Assembly: GCF_014269185.2 (NCBI RefSeq)
Contig: NZ_JABWRZ020000001.1
Span: forward strand, 3,187,001 to 3,251,000
DNA from: Pseudomonas oryzicola
Lineage (GTDB): Bacteria; Pseudomonadota; Gammaproteobacteria; Pseudomonadales; Pseudomonadaceae
Length of the DNA stretch: 64,000 nt
Direction of reading: 5' to 3'
The notes below the pieces were generated by a model. It saw only the letters and a program-made list of their open reading frames with translations, ran no database searches and was not told the origin of the DNA. Position numbers and translations under genes: made by a program. Positions 18,398 through 27,167 of this stretch are shown here, one piece after another (the first letter of the stretch is position 1; every line of letters begins with the position of its first letter).

Positions 18398-19810
18398 ATG
18401 ACCAGTGCAGTCAATTCGGCCCCCCTGATAGAAAAACACACGATCGGCTATGTGCCCCCGCAAGACCGCCATGGAAAGGTAAGGGATCTGTTCACGCTGT
18501 GGTTCGGCGGCAACATCGCGCCGCTGCCCATCGTCACCGGCGCATTGGGCGTGCAGCTGTTCCACCTGAACCTGCTGTGGGGCGTCGTCGCCATCCTGGT
18601 TGGCCATCTGCTTGGTGGTGTGCTGATGGCGCTGCACTCGGCCCAGGGCCCGCAGATGGGCATCCCGCAGATGATCCAGAGCCGCGCCCAGTTCGGCTCG
18701 CTCGGCGCACTGCTGGTCGTGGTGATCGCCGGGGTCATGTACATCGGCTTCTTCGCCTCCAACATCGTCCTTGCCGGAAAGTCACTGCACGGTGTGGTCG
18801 ATGTCGTGCCCGTGCCGGTGGGCATCGTCATCGGTGCACTGGGCTCGGGCATCATCGGCATCATCGGTTACCGCTTCATCCATGTGCTCAACCGCATCGG
18901 CACCTGGGTGCTGGGCATCGGCATCGTGGTCGGCTTCGGCTACATCTTCAGCCATGTGCAAAGCGACGACTTCCTCAGCCGTGGCGGCTTCAACCTGGCC
19001 GGCTGGCTGGCCACCGTGTCGCTGGCGGCGCTGTGGCAGATCGCCTTCGCCCCGTATGTCTCGGACTATTCGCGCTACCTGCCGGCCGACGTCAAGGTCA
19101 GCGCGACGTTCTGGACCACCTACCTGGGTTCCGCGCTGGGTTCCAGCCTGTCGTTCATCTTCGGCGCCGTGGCGGTGCTGGCGATCCCTGCCGGCATGGA
19201 CACCATGGACGCCGTCAAGCTGGCCACCGGTACCCTGGGGCCGATCATGCTGGTGCTGTTCCTGCTCAGCGTGATCAGCCACAACGCCCTCAACCTGTAT
19301 GGTGCGGTGCTGTCGATCATCACCCTGGTGCAGACCTTTGCCTACCGCTGGATCCCCACTGCCAGGAGCCGTGCAGTGCTGTCACTGGTGGTGCTGAGCG
19401 CCTGCTGCGTGGTGGCGGTATTCGCCTCGGCAGACTTCATCGGCCATTTCGTCGACATGGTGCTGGTGCTGCTGGTGGTATTGGTACCTTGGACGGCGAT
19501 CAACCTGATCGACTTCTACGCCATTCACAAGGGGGACTACGACATCCAGTCGATCTTCCAGGTCGATGGTGGCATCTACGGGCGTTACAACCCGCAGGCG
19601 CTGATCGCCTATGCCGTGGGCATCGTGGTGCAAATCCCGTTCATGAACACGCCGCTATATGTCGGCCCGATTGCCGAGCACATCAACGGTGCAGATTTGT
19701 CGTGGCTGGTGGGCCTGGCGGTCACTTCGCCGCTGTACTGGTGGCTGGCCAGCCGCGACAGCGCCTACCGTCGTCGCCAGGCCAGTGCCAAGGTAGCCAT
19801 GGGGCATTGA
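18398..19810 (+). CDS. NCS1 family permease (nucleobase/heterocycle type), paralogue
   Basis: 470 residues from the ATG at 18398 (chosen over 18371 because TTGGAG precedes it and the protein then aligns with its paralogue). About 12 membrane segments; motifs VPPQDRHGKVRDLFTLWF, GPQMGIPQMIQSR and FAPYVSDYSRYLP match the permease at 7273 nearly position by position. It stands alone between an Lrp gene and nrtR with no nearby catabolic gene. Substrate not known; cytosine, purines or a related ring compound are the family range. Confidence 0.9.
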   Translation: MTSAVNSAPLIEKHTIGYVPPQDRHGKVRDLFTLWFGGNIAPLPIVTGALGVQLFHLNLLWGVVAILVGHLLGGVLMALHSAQGPQMGIPQMIQSRAQFGSLGALLVVVIAGVMYIGFFASNIVLAGKSLHGVVDVVPVPVGIVIGALGSGIIGIIGYRFIHVLNRIGTWVLGIGIVVGFGYIFSHVQSDDFLSRGGFNLAGWLATVSLAALWQIAFAPYVSDYSRYLPADVKVSATFWTTYLGSALGSSLSFIFGAVAVLAIPAGMDTMDAVKLATGTLGPIMLVLFLLSVISHNALNLYGAVLSIITLVQTFAYRWIPTARSRAVLSLVVLSACCVVAVFASADFIGHFVDMVLVLLVVLVPWTAINLIDFYAIHKGDYDIQSIFQVDGGIYGRYNPQALIAYAVGIVVQIPFMNTPLYVGPIAEHINGADLSWLVGLAVTSPLYWWLASRDSAYRRRQASAKVAMGH

Positions 19811-19856
19811 CCTGTTCTGCGGTCGATCAGGCAGCAAGGGGTGAGCGGCAAGCCAG

Positions 19857-20561
19857 TCAGGCGCCCTCGGGCAACAGGCTACGGTCGAACATGAACGCGC
19901 GCTCGCCCCGCGGTGTATAGGCATACAACTGCTGCGGCCGCCCAAGGCGCGGCTGGTTCTTTTCCCCGGTGTCCCTCACCCACCCCAGCTCGCGCAAGCG
20001 CTCCAGCCGCTTGCGCAGCGAGGTGTTGTTCACCGCTTGCCCCAGGCAGGCCTGCACCGCGCCCAGCGCATCCAGCACGGTGAACTTCTCGGCCAGCAGG
20101 TAAAGCGGCAAGCTGCTGTACACGGTCTTCGCGGCAAGGCGCTCGCGGGCACGGCCAACCAACAGGTTATGGTCGAACGGCAGCAGCAACTTGCGTTCCA
20201 GCACGCTGTCCAGATCGAAGAACGCCAGTTGCTCGCCCTCGACCTGCTGTTGCGGGTCGAGCAGCGCCAGGTAGAAGGTGCTCAACGACCAGCCCCTGGG
20301 GTCACGGAAGGCATTGCCTTCGGTACCCACCTGTTCCAGGTAACGCGGCAATACCTGCGCCTTTTCACGCAGGGCCCGGTCGGCAGCGCCTTCCAGGCTG
20401 GTGTCGGGGGTTCGGCCGTTGACGATGACCCCGGGCAAGGCCCACTGGCCGACATGCGGTTCTCGTTCACGACGGTGCAGCAACACTTGCAGGTGCTGTG
20501 CTTCAGGGGCCATGCGCAGGGCGACGATATCGACGCTGGCCAGGACTTCGGTGCTACTCAC
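19857..20561 (-). CDS. nrtR: Nudix-related transcriptional regulator of NAD metabolism (NrtR type)
   Basis: 234 residues. An N-terminal Nudix-like domain (LPGVIVNGRTPDTSLEGAA...) in which the usual REXXEEXG catalytic centre is degraded to LREKAQV, followed by a C-terminal winged helix (SLRKRLERLRELGWVRD, then LGRPQQLYAY). This is the NrtR layout, a repressor of NAD synthesis relieved by ADP-ribose. The GTG at 20561 is used because GGAG lies 8 bases upstream and upstream residues do not fit; the longer frame reaches 20618. It is divergent from pncA-pncB, its expected targets. Confidence 0.87.
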   Translation of the reverse strand: MSSTEVLASVDIVALRMAPEAQHLQVLLHRREREPHVGQWALPGVIVNGRTPDTSLEGAADRALREKAQVLPRYLEQVGTEGNAFRDPRGWSLSTFYLALLDPQQQVEGEQLAFFDLDSVLERKLLLPFDHNLLVGRARERLAAKTVYSSLPLYLLAEKFTVLDALGAVQACLGQAVNNTSLRKRLERLRELGWVRDTGEKNQPRLGRPQQLYAYTPRGERAFMFDRSLLPEGA

Positions 20562-20589
20562 GGGATGGCTCCGCTCAGGAATCCGTCTA

Positions 20590-20672
20590 TATTCCACCAG
20601 AGAAGTTAAGTAATACAAGCATTAACCCTGAAATAAAAAGCCCTTGACACACTTAATACACCAGGTGGATTA
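20590..20672. promoter_or_regulatory. Inverted-repeat NrtR operator pair with promoter, nrtR/pncA divergent region
   Basis: Two 21-base arms, 20590-20610 and 20652-20672, are inverted copies matching at 14 positions, with shared blocks TCCACC and TTAAG. Each inner end lies exactly 29 bases from the nearer start codon (20561 and 20701). A TTGACA at 20644-20649 and a GATTAT-like -10 at about 20668 overlap the right arm, so binding there would block pncA transcription. Confidence 0.6.
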
Positions 20673-20700
20673 TTTGACCATCCCAGCAAGGAGAACCGCC

Positions 20701-21351
20701 ATGAAGATCGCCAGCTTCGATGTCGACGCGCAAAAGGGCTTCACTGCCAATGCCCCGCAAGAGCTACCCGTTCCCGAAGGTGACGAAATCGTGGTGGATC
20801 TCAATGCCATGGCGCTGCGCGCCGACCTGCGCCTGGGCAGCAAGGACGCCCATCCAGCCAACGCCGCCTGGGTAGTCGCCGACCACGCCGACATGTTGCA
20901 GCCGCTGCAACTGGCCGATGCCGACCTGACCTGGGTCAGCCACTGCGTGCCCGGCACTCCAGGTTTTGAACTGCTGCCCGGCCTGCCCGCCCCCATCGAT
21001 TACGATTACTTCGTCTGGAAAGGCGTCGAGCCCGACCTGCACCCCTACGGCGCCTGTTACCACGACCTGGGCGAGCGCCGCTCCACCGGGGTGATCGAGT
21101 ACCTCAAGGTCAACCAGGTAGGCGCGGTGATCGTCGGCGGCCTGGCCCTGGACTACTGTGTCAGGACCACCGCCCGGCAACTGCGCCAGGCCGGCTTCCA
21201 GGTATTGCTGTACCTGCCCGCCTGCCGCGCCCTCACCCAGGCGGGGGCGATCGAGGCGTGTGGTGCCCTGGCCGCCGAGGGCGTGATCCTCTGCGGTGAT
21301 GAAGCTGCACTCGACCACCAGCTTGCCCGAATCAAGGAAGACCGCCCATGA
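20701..21351 (+). CDS. Nicotinamidase / isochorismatase-like hydrolase
   Basis: 216 residues. The cysteine hydrolase triad is visible: Asp9 in FDVDAQKGF, a Lys in FVWKG and Cys153 in [10 protein letters not shown]. With pncB overlapping by four bases (ATGA) and nrtR divergent, conversion of nicotinamide to nicotinate for NAD salvage is the natural role, equivalent to PncA. Start at 20701 has AGGAG 7 bases upstream. Confidence 0.9.
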   Translation: MKIASFDVDAQKGFTANAPQELPVPEGDEIVVDLNAMALRADLRLGSKDAHPANAAWVVADHADMLQPLQLADADLTWVSHCVPGTPGFELLPGLPAPIDYDYFVWKGVEPDLHPYGACYHDLGERRSTGVIEYLKVNQVGAVIVGGLALDYCVRTTARQLRQAGFQVLLYLPACRALTQAGAIEACGALAAEGVILCGDEAALDHQLARIKEDRP

Positions 21352-22547
21352 GCGATAGCGTTTTCGGCCCGCGTATCATCCAGAACCTGCTGGATACCGA
21401 CTTCTACAAGATCACCATGATGCAGGCAGTACTGCACAACTACCCCAACGCCGAGGTGGAATGGGAGTTTCGCTGCCGCAACGACGAGAACCTCGCCCCC
21501 TACCTGGCAGAGATCCGCTACCAGGTCGAACAACTGGCCGATGTCAGCGTCACCCATGACCAGCTTGCCTACCTGGAGAAGATCCCTTTCATCAAGCCGG
21601 ACTTCATCCGTTTTCTCAGCCTGTTCCGCTTCAACCTGCGCTATGTGCAGGTGTACCTGGATGATGCCGGGCAACTGGCGATCCGCGTGCGTGGGCCATG
21701 GCTGCACGTGATTCTCTACGAAATCCCGCTGCTGGCGATCATCAGCGAGGTACGCAACCGCTACCGCTATCGCGAGGTGGTGATCGAGCAGGTTCGCGAG
21801 CGCCTGTATCAGAAACTCGACTGGCTCAAGGCCGAAGCTAGCAGCGAAGAACTGGCCGGCTTCCAACTGGCCGATTTCGGTACCCGGCGGCGTTTTTCCT
21901 ACCGGGTGCAGGAAGAGGTGGTGCACATCCTCAAGCGTGACTTCCCGGGCCGCTTTGTCGGTACCAGCAATGTGCACCTGGCCCGTGAATACCAGCTCAA
22001 GCCGATCGGCACCATGGCCCACGAATGGTTCATGGCCCACCAGCAGCTCGGTCCACGGCTGGTCGACAGCCAGGCTGCCGCCTTGGAATGTTGGGTGCGG
22101 GAATACCGCGGGTTGCTGGGCATCGCCCTGACCGACTGCATCACCATGGATGCGTTCCTGGGCGATTTCGACCTGTACTTTGCCAAGCTGTTCGACGGCC
22201 TGCGGCATGACTCGGGCGACCCGCTGGCCTGGGCGGAAAAGGCCATTGCCCACTATGAGCGGCTGGGCATCGACCCGAAGAGCAAGACGCTGATCTTTTC
22301 CGACGGCCTGGATTTCGCCAAGGCGCTGGGGCTGTACCGGGCACTGCATGAGCGGATCAATGTCAGCTTTGGCATCGGTACCCGATTGACCTGCGACATT
22401 CCAGGCGTGGAGCCGATGAATATCGTGATCAAGATGACTGCGTGCAATGGCGCGCCGGTAGCGAAGATCTCCGACAGCCCGGGCAAGACCCAGTGCCGGG
22501 ATGAGAACTTCGTGGCTTATCTGAAGCATGTCTTTCAGGTGAACTGA
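21348..22547 (+). CDS. pncB: Nicotinate phosphoribosyltransferase
   Basis: 399 residues, the PncB length. N-terminal [19 protein letters not shown], the phosphorylated-His region in [13 protein letters not shown], and [17 protein letters not shown] and [15 protein letters not shown] are all family blocks. Joins nicotinate and PRPP, with ATP, to nicotinate mononucleotide. Translationally coupled to the nicotinamidase by ATGA overlap and presumably under NrtR control. Confidence 0.96.
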   Translation: MSDSVFGPRIIQNLLDTDFYKITMMQAVLHNYPNAEVEWEFRCRNDENLAPYLAEIRYQVEQLADVSVTHDQLAYLEKIPFIKPDFIRFLSLFRFNLRYVQVYLDDAGQLAIRVRGPWLHVILYEIPLLAIISEVRNRYRYREVVIEQVRERLYQKLDWLKAEASSEELAGFQLADFGTRRRFSYRVQEEVVHILKRDFPGRFVGTSNVHLAREYQLKPIGTMAHEWFMAHQQLGPRLVDSQAAALECWVREYRGLLGIALTDCITMDAFLGDFDLYFAKLFDGLRHDSGDPLAWAEKAIAHYERLGIDPKSKTLIFSDGLDFAKALGLYRALHERINVSFGIGTRLTCDIPGVEPMNIVIKMTACNGAPVAKISDSPGKTQCRDENFVAYLKHVFQVN

Positions 22548-22558
22548 GGCCCGAGCAG

Positions 22559-23446
22559 CTAACCCACCCCTGACTCCCCTAGACACAACTGCAGAAACCG
22601 CGCCGCCGCCCGCGACGGCGTCGCTGCATGCGGCACCAGGATGGAAAAGCGCCGCACCAGCGCCTGCGGCGCGACCTGCAACCGGCGCAACGCGCCATCC
22701 TCATGCCGAATCGACATCGCCGACACGAAACCGATGCCCATCCCGGCCCGCACCGCCTCCTTCACCCCTTCCACGCCGGCAATCTCCAGCGCCACGCGCA
22801 TCGCCACGCCACTGCGGGCAAAGGCCCGCTCGACGATTTGCCGCACCCCTGAACCGCTCTCGCGCAGTACCAATGGGTAAGCCCCCAGCACGGCCAGCGT
22901 CTGCTGGTCGCTGTCCGCCAGCGGATGCCCACGCGGCACGATGGCAACGATCTCGTCGTGCCGCCACGCGGTTACCGCCGTGCCCAGTGGCAACTCCTGC
23001 CCGGGTGGCCCTTCGATCAGGGCAATATCGATACTGTCCAGCGCAGCGACTATTTCCGCCGTATTGCCGTTGGACGTGCTGACCTGCACCTCCGGGTAGC
23101 GGGCGTGGAAATCGGCAATCAGGTACGGCAGCAGGTAGCTGGCCGGCGTGGTACTGGCACCGATGCGCAAGGTCCCGCGTTCCAGCCCGCGCATGGCCTC
23201 GCGCAGCGCCTGGGCCTGGCGAAAGGTTTCCCGCAAGCGCTCGGCATGGGCCAACAGTTGTTCACCGGCCGCCGTCAACCGCACGCCGCGGCCAGCGCGT
23301 TGGTAAAGGGGCTCGCCAAAGGCTTCCTGCAGCAGCTTGAGCTGGCCAGACACCGCCGGTTGCGACAAGTGCAGCGCCTGAGCCGCGTGGCTGATGTTGC
23401 CATGCTCGGCAACGGTGGCGAATGTTATCAGTTGCTCCGGGGTCAT
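22559..23446 (-). CDS. LysR family transcriptional regulator
   Basis: 295 residues with the N-terminal LysR helix-turn-helix (AEHGNISHAAQALHLSQPAV...) and the periplasmic-binding-like effector domain. Divergent from a YeiH-type membrane protein with a 111-base gap. In enterobacteria YeiE (LysR) sits next to YeiH and regulates it, so the pairing suggests the same arrangement; the effector is not shown by the sequence. Confidence 0.9.
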   Translation of the reverse strand: MTPEQLITFATVAEHGNISHAAQALHLSQPAVSGQLKLLQEAFGEPLYQRAGRGVRLTAAGEQLLAHAERLRETFRQAQALREAMRGLERGTLRIGASTTPASYLLPYLIADFHARYPEVQVSTSNGNTAEIVAALDSIDIALIEGPPGQELPLGTAVTAWRHDEIVAIVPRGHPLADSDQQTLAVLGAYPLVLRESGSGVRQIVERAFARSGVAMRVALEIAGVEGVKEAVRAGMGIGFVSAMSIRHEDGALRRLQVAPQALVRRFSILVPHAATPSRAAARFLQLCLGESGVG

Positions 23447-23497
23447 GAAGAAAAAATATCAGATTTACGGATATTTGCCATTTTAAATTACGATTTT

Positions 23498-23511
23498 TTA
23501 TAAGCTTATAA
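23498..23511. promoter_or_regulatory. Palindrome in LysR/YeiH divergent promoter
   Basis: TTATAAGCTTATAA is a perfect 14-base palindrome in an AT-rich gap, fitting the T-N11-A LysR box. It is a candidate binding site for the divergent regulator, 46 bases before the yeiH-like start. Confidence 0.5.
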
Positions 23512-23557
23512 CCGAATTACCGTGAGTCATGTCGAAACACCCTTGCGGAGGACTCAC

Positions 23558-24619
23558 ATGGCCACGGTTCCGTCCAACCCTGCTGTTGCAACCACCCTCT
23601 CTACCCGTGGGCGGCTCAATGGAATCCTGTTCGTCGCGCTGTTCGCGCTGGCAGTCACCCAGCTGGCCGCCCTGCCGGCCATCGCCAACCTGGGTATCAG
23701 CCCGCTGATCGTCGGTATCGTCGCCGGGGCGCTGTATGCCAACGCGCTGCGTGACGGGGTACCCGCGAGCTGGGCGGCAGGCATCAACTTTTCCGCTCGC
23801 AGCCTGCTGCGCATTGCCGTTGCCTTCTTCGGCCTGCGGATCAGCCTGCAGGAAATTGCCGAAGTCGGCTGGTCGGGGCTCATCGTATCCGTGCTGGTGG
23901 TAGGCAGCACCCTGCTGATCGGCTTGTGGTGCGGCATCAAGGTGTTCAAGCTGGACCGCGATACCGCCTTGCTGACCGCAGCGGGCAGCGCGATCTGCGG
24001 TGCCGCTGCGGTACTGGCATTCGAGTCGGCCCTGCGCAGTGCGCCGCACAAGAGTGCCATGGCGGTCGGCAGCGTCGTGCTGTTCGGTACCTTGTCGATG
24101 TTCCTCTATCCGTTGGCGATCAACACCGGCTGGCTGCAGCTGGATACCATGAGCGCTGGCCTGTACCTCGGTGGCACCCTCCACGAAGTGGCCCAGGTGG
24201 TCGGCGCGGCCAGCAACGTCGGCCCCGAGGCCACGCATATCGCCACGATCGTCAAGATGACCCGGGTCATGCTGCTGGTGCCGGTGCTGCTGCTGGCTGG
24301 GTTGTGGATCAGCCGCGCACGCCTGCCGGGCCAGGCACAGGGCAACGGGCGCATCGCCATGCCCTGGTTCGCCCTCGGTTTCCTGGCGCTGGTGCTGATG
24401 AATTCACTGCAGGTGCTGCCAGGCAGCGTGACGCAGGCGGTCAACAGCCTGGATACCTTCACCCTGACCATGGCCATGACAGCGCTGGGAATGGAAACGC
24501 GCTTCAGCCAGATTCGCCAGGCCGGGCCGCGAGCACTGGCCACCGGGGCGCTCCTGAACCTGTGGCTGATCGGGGGTGGGCTGGCAATAACCCTCGGCGT
24601 ACAGAAGCTACTGGGATGA
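23558..24619 (+). CDS. YeiH/UPF0324 family membrane protein
   Basis: 353 residues with about ten membrane segments and the Cons_hypoth698 pattern (NALRDGVPASWAAGINFSAR, GSAICGAAAVLAFE, LHEVAQVVGAASNVGPEA). The family has been described as putative sulfate or small-anion exporters. Start at 23558 has GGAGG 7 bases upstream. Regulated, by arrangement, by the divergent LysR protein. Confidence 0.85.
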   Translation: MATVPSNPAVATTLSTRGRLNGILFVALFALAVTQLAALPAIANLGISPLIVGIVAGALYANALRDGVPASWAAGINFSARSLLRIAVAFFGLRISLQEIAEVGWSGLIVSVLVVGSTLLIGLWCGIKVFKLDRDTALLTAAGSAICGAAAVLAFESALRSAPHKSAMAVGSVVLFGTLSMFLYPLAINTGWLQLDTMSAGLYLGGTLHEVAQVVGAASNVGPEATHIATIVKMTRVMLLVPVLLLAGLWISRARLPGQAQGNGRIAMPWFALGFLALVLMNSLQVLPGSVTQAVNSLDTFTLTMAMTALGMETRFSQIRQAGPRALATGALLNLWLIGGGLAITLGVQKLLG

Positions 24620-24634
24620 GTTGAGGCCGAGGTG

Positions 24635-24708
24635 GCTTCTTCGCCGGTAAACCCGCTTCCAGAAGGTTCAGCGCGACCATTCTGGAGCGGGTTTACCGGT
24701 GAAGAAGG
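24635..24708. repeat. REP-like inverted repeat after yeiH
   Basis: GCTTCTTCGCCGGTAAACCC and its inverted partner GGGTTTACCGGTGAAGAAGG form long arms around a short loop. A variant REP doublet that differs from the 14284 one in the core (ccggtaaacccgc). May end transcription of the yeiH-like gene. Confidence 0.75.
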
Positions 24709-24811
24709 CAAACCGGACTCAAGCTTTTTCAGCATCCCCCTCGTTGCCGCTCACATTTCTCGGTATGGTGTTGTCAAAGAAGGATGTTTTACCCGCACAG
24801 GAAAGACTTAG

Positions 24812-26185
24812 ATGCCTCAACGCCATGTCATCAACGCATCCGTCAGCCCCAAAGGCAGCCTGGAGACGCTGTCACAACGTGAAGTGCAGCAACTCAGTGA
24901 AGTCGGTACCGGTAGCCTTTACACCCTGTTCCGCCAGTGCGCCCTGGCCATCCTCAACACCGGCGCTCATGTCGACAATGCCAAGACCATCCTCGAGGCC
25001 TATCAGGACTTCGAGGTACGTATCCACCAACAGGACCGTGGCGTGCGCCTGGAGTTGCTGAATGCCCCAGCCGACGCCTTCGTCGATGGCGAGATGATCG
25101 CCAGCACCCGGGAAATGCTGTTCAGCGCCCTGCGCGACATCGTCTACACCGAAAGCGAACTGGCCAGCCAGCGTATCGACCTGGAAAGCTCCCAGGGCAT
25201 CACCGACTACGTGTTCCACCTGCTGCGCAATGCCCGCACCCTGCGTCCGGGCGTGGAGCCGAAGATGGTGGTGTGCTGGGGTGGCCATTCGATCAGCAGC
25301 GAGGAATACCAATACACCAAGAAGGTCGGCCACGAACTGGGCCTGCGCAAACTGGACGTGTGCACCGGCTGCGGCCCAGGCGTGATGAAGGGCCCGATGA
25401 AGGGCGCAACCATTGCCCACGCCAAGCAGCGCATGCACGGCAGCCGCTACCTGGGCCTCACCGAACCCGGGATCATCGCCGCCGAGGCGCCCAATCCGAT
25501 CGTCAACGAACTGGTGATCTTGCCGGACATCGAGAAGCGTCTGGAAGCCTTTGTCCGTGTCGGCCACGGGATCATCATCTTCCCGGGCGGTGCCGGTACG
25601 GCCGAAGAATTCCTCTACCTGCTGGGCATCCTCATGCACCCGGACAACCAGGACCTGCCGTTCCCGGTGGTGCTCACCGGACCGCGCAGCGCAGAGCCGT
25701 ACCTGCAGCAATTGCACGCGTTCGTCGGCGCCACTCTTGGTGAAGCGGCGCATCGCCTGTACCAGATCATCATTGACGATCCGGCGGAAGTTGCCCGGCA
25801 CATGGTCGAAGGGCTCAAGGAGGTCAAGCAGTTCCGCCGTGAGCGCAACGATGCCTTCCATTTCAACTGGCTATTGAAGATCGAGGAAAGCTTCCAGCGC
25901 CCGTTCGACCCGACTCACCAGGCCATGGCCGACCTGGACCTGCGGCGCGAACTGCCCGCGCATGAACTGGCCGCCAACCTGCGCCGGGCCTTCTCGGGCA
26001 TTGTCGCAGGTAACGTGAAGGACAAGGGCATCCGCCTGATCGAGGAGCATGGGCCGTATCAGATCCGTGGCGACAGCGCCGTGCTGGACCCTCTGGGCCG
26101 GCTGTTGCAAGCGTTCGTCGACCAGCATCGGATGAAACTGCCCGGCGGCGCCGCGTATGTACCGTGCTATCAGGTGGTGACCTGA
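24812..26185 (+). CDS. ppnN: Pyrimidine/purine nucleotide 5'-monophosphate nucleosidase (YgdH/PpnN)
   Basis: 457 residues, the PpnN length. N-terminal DUF4478 region, central LOG-type Rossmann domain with PGGAGTAEEF and the earlier VCWGGHSIS, and a C-terminal DUF3412-type region. It cleaves nucleotide monophosphates to the base and ribose 5-phosphate. AGGAAAG lies upstream of the ATG. Confidence 0.9.
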   Translation: MPQRHVINASVSPKGSLETLSQREVQQLSEVGTGSLYTLFRQCALAILNTGAHVDNAKTILEAYQDFEVRIHQQDRGVRLELLNAPADAFVDGEMIASTREMLFSALRDIVYTESELASQRIDLESSQGITDYVFHLLRNARTLRPGVEPKMVVCWGGHSISSEEYQYTKKVGHELGLRKLDVCTGCGPGVMKGPMKGATIAHAKQRMHGSRYLGLTEPGIIAAEAPNPIVNELVILPDIEKRLEAFVRVGHGIIIFPGGAGTAEEFLYLLGILMHPDNQDLPFPVVLTGPRSAEPYLQQLHAFVGATLGEAAHRLYQIIIDDPAEVARHMVEGLKEVKQFRRERNDAFHFNWLLKIEESFQRPFDPTHQAMADLDLRRELPAHELAANLRRAFSGIVAGNVKDKGIRLIEEHGPYQIRGDSAVLDPLGRLLQAFVDQHRMKLPGGAAYVPCYQVVT

Positions 26186-26234
26186 TCCTGTTACAGAGGT
26201 AACAGAACCACCGGCCGTCACCGCCACCTGCTTT

Positions 26235-26399
26235 TGATCTTGATCTTGATCTTGATCTTCGCGACTTCAGGAGGCCGAACGCAGGGCTCGCTCCCGGGAG
26301 GACGCGCTGCAGGCCCCATCCATGGGGCCTCAGCGCTTGACGGGCATCCATGCCCGTCACCTCCCTCCGCAAGCCCTCCGCTCGGCCTCCTGAAGTCGC
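26235..26399. repeat. Hexamer tandem repeat plus palindromic element in the ppnN-apsK gap
   Basis: The 364-base gap 26186-26549 has no credible gene. It contains four copies of TGATCT in tandem (26235-26258), then arms GCGACTTCAGGAGGCCGA... (from 26261) and its inverted copy ending at 26399 around nested hairpins (GGCCCCATCCATGGGGCC at 26312-26329 and GACGGGCATCCATGCCCGTC at 26339-26358). The outer arms are about 26 bases, highly complementary. Confidence 0.75.
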
Positions 26400-26549
26400 A
26401 TTCGGCGGCGCCTGAACTATCGCGCGCTTAGAAGCAAAATCAAAAGCATCAAACGGATCAAGCGCATCCGGACTATGTGGAATTTTCAGTAGACTGACAC
26501 CACGCGGTGCCGCGCAGTACACTCGGTCTTTCTACCCGGAGGGTTCGAC

Positions 26550-27161
26550 GTGCACAGCGCAGGAAGCGAGCAACACCCACAGCCAACCCGACGCGGTGCG
26601 GTCATCTGGTTGACCGGGCTGTCCGGCGCCGGCAAGTCAACCTTGGCCGCCACCCTGGCCCAATGCCTGAACGCGCAGGGACACGCCAGTTATGTACTCG
26701 ATGGCGATGCCCTGCGCACCGGCCTGAACGCCGACCTTGGCTTCTCCCCCGCCGACCGGCATGAAAACATCCGCCGTGCCGGCGAGGTGGCCGCGCTGTT
26801 CGCCGATGCCGGCCTGATCTGCATCGCCGCACTCATTTCACCCTATCGCGCCGATCGTGCCGCCGCGCGCAAGGCCTGCAAAACGGGGTTCCATGAGGTG
26901 CATGTCAGCGCCGACCTGGCGACCTGCGAAGCACGCGACCCCAAAGGCCTGTATCGGCGGGCACGGGCCGGCGAACTGCGGGGGTTCACCGGCATCGATG
27001 CGCCCTACGAGACACCGCTGCACGCCGAGTTGGTAATAGACACTGCCGGCGTTGTGGCAGAGGTATCGCAGCAGCAGTTGCTGCGCTATGTGCAGGAGCA
27101 TGTCCTGCATCAGGCACTCGGGCAGGTGCTGGAGCAGCAGTCACCCCAGCCCGCCCGATGA
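26550..27161 (+). CDS. cysC: Adenylylsulfate (APS) kinase (GTG start)
   Basis: 203 residues. P-loop GLSGAGKST (residues about 23-31), the APS-binding LDGDALRTGLN and RHENIRRAGEVA segments and the lid ISPYRADRAAARK are complete. It phosphorylates adenylylsulfate to PAPS. GTG start at 26550 after CGGAGGG. It is a stand-alone kinase next to a cluster that has a PAPS-using sulfotransferase-like gene 12 kb away, though no link can be shown. Confidence 0.92.
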   Translation: MHSAGSEQHPQPTRRGAVIWLTGLSGAGKSTLAATLAQCLNAQGHASYVLDGDALRTGLNADLGFSPADRHENIRRAGEVAALFADAGLICIAALISPYRADRAAARKACKTGFHEVHVSADLATCEARDPKGLYRRARAGELRGFTGIDAPYETPLHAELVIDTAGVVAEVSQQQLLRYVQEHVLHQALGQVLEQQSPQPAR

Positions 27162-27167
27162 CGGGGC

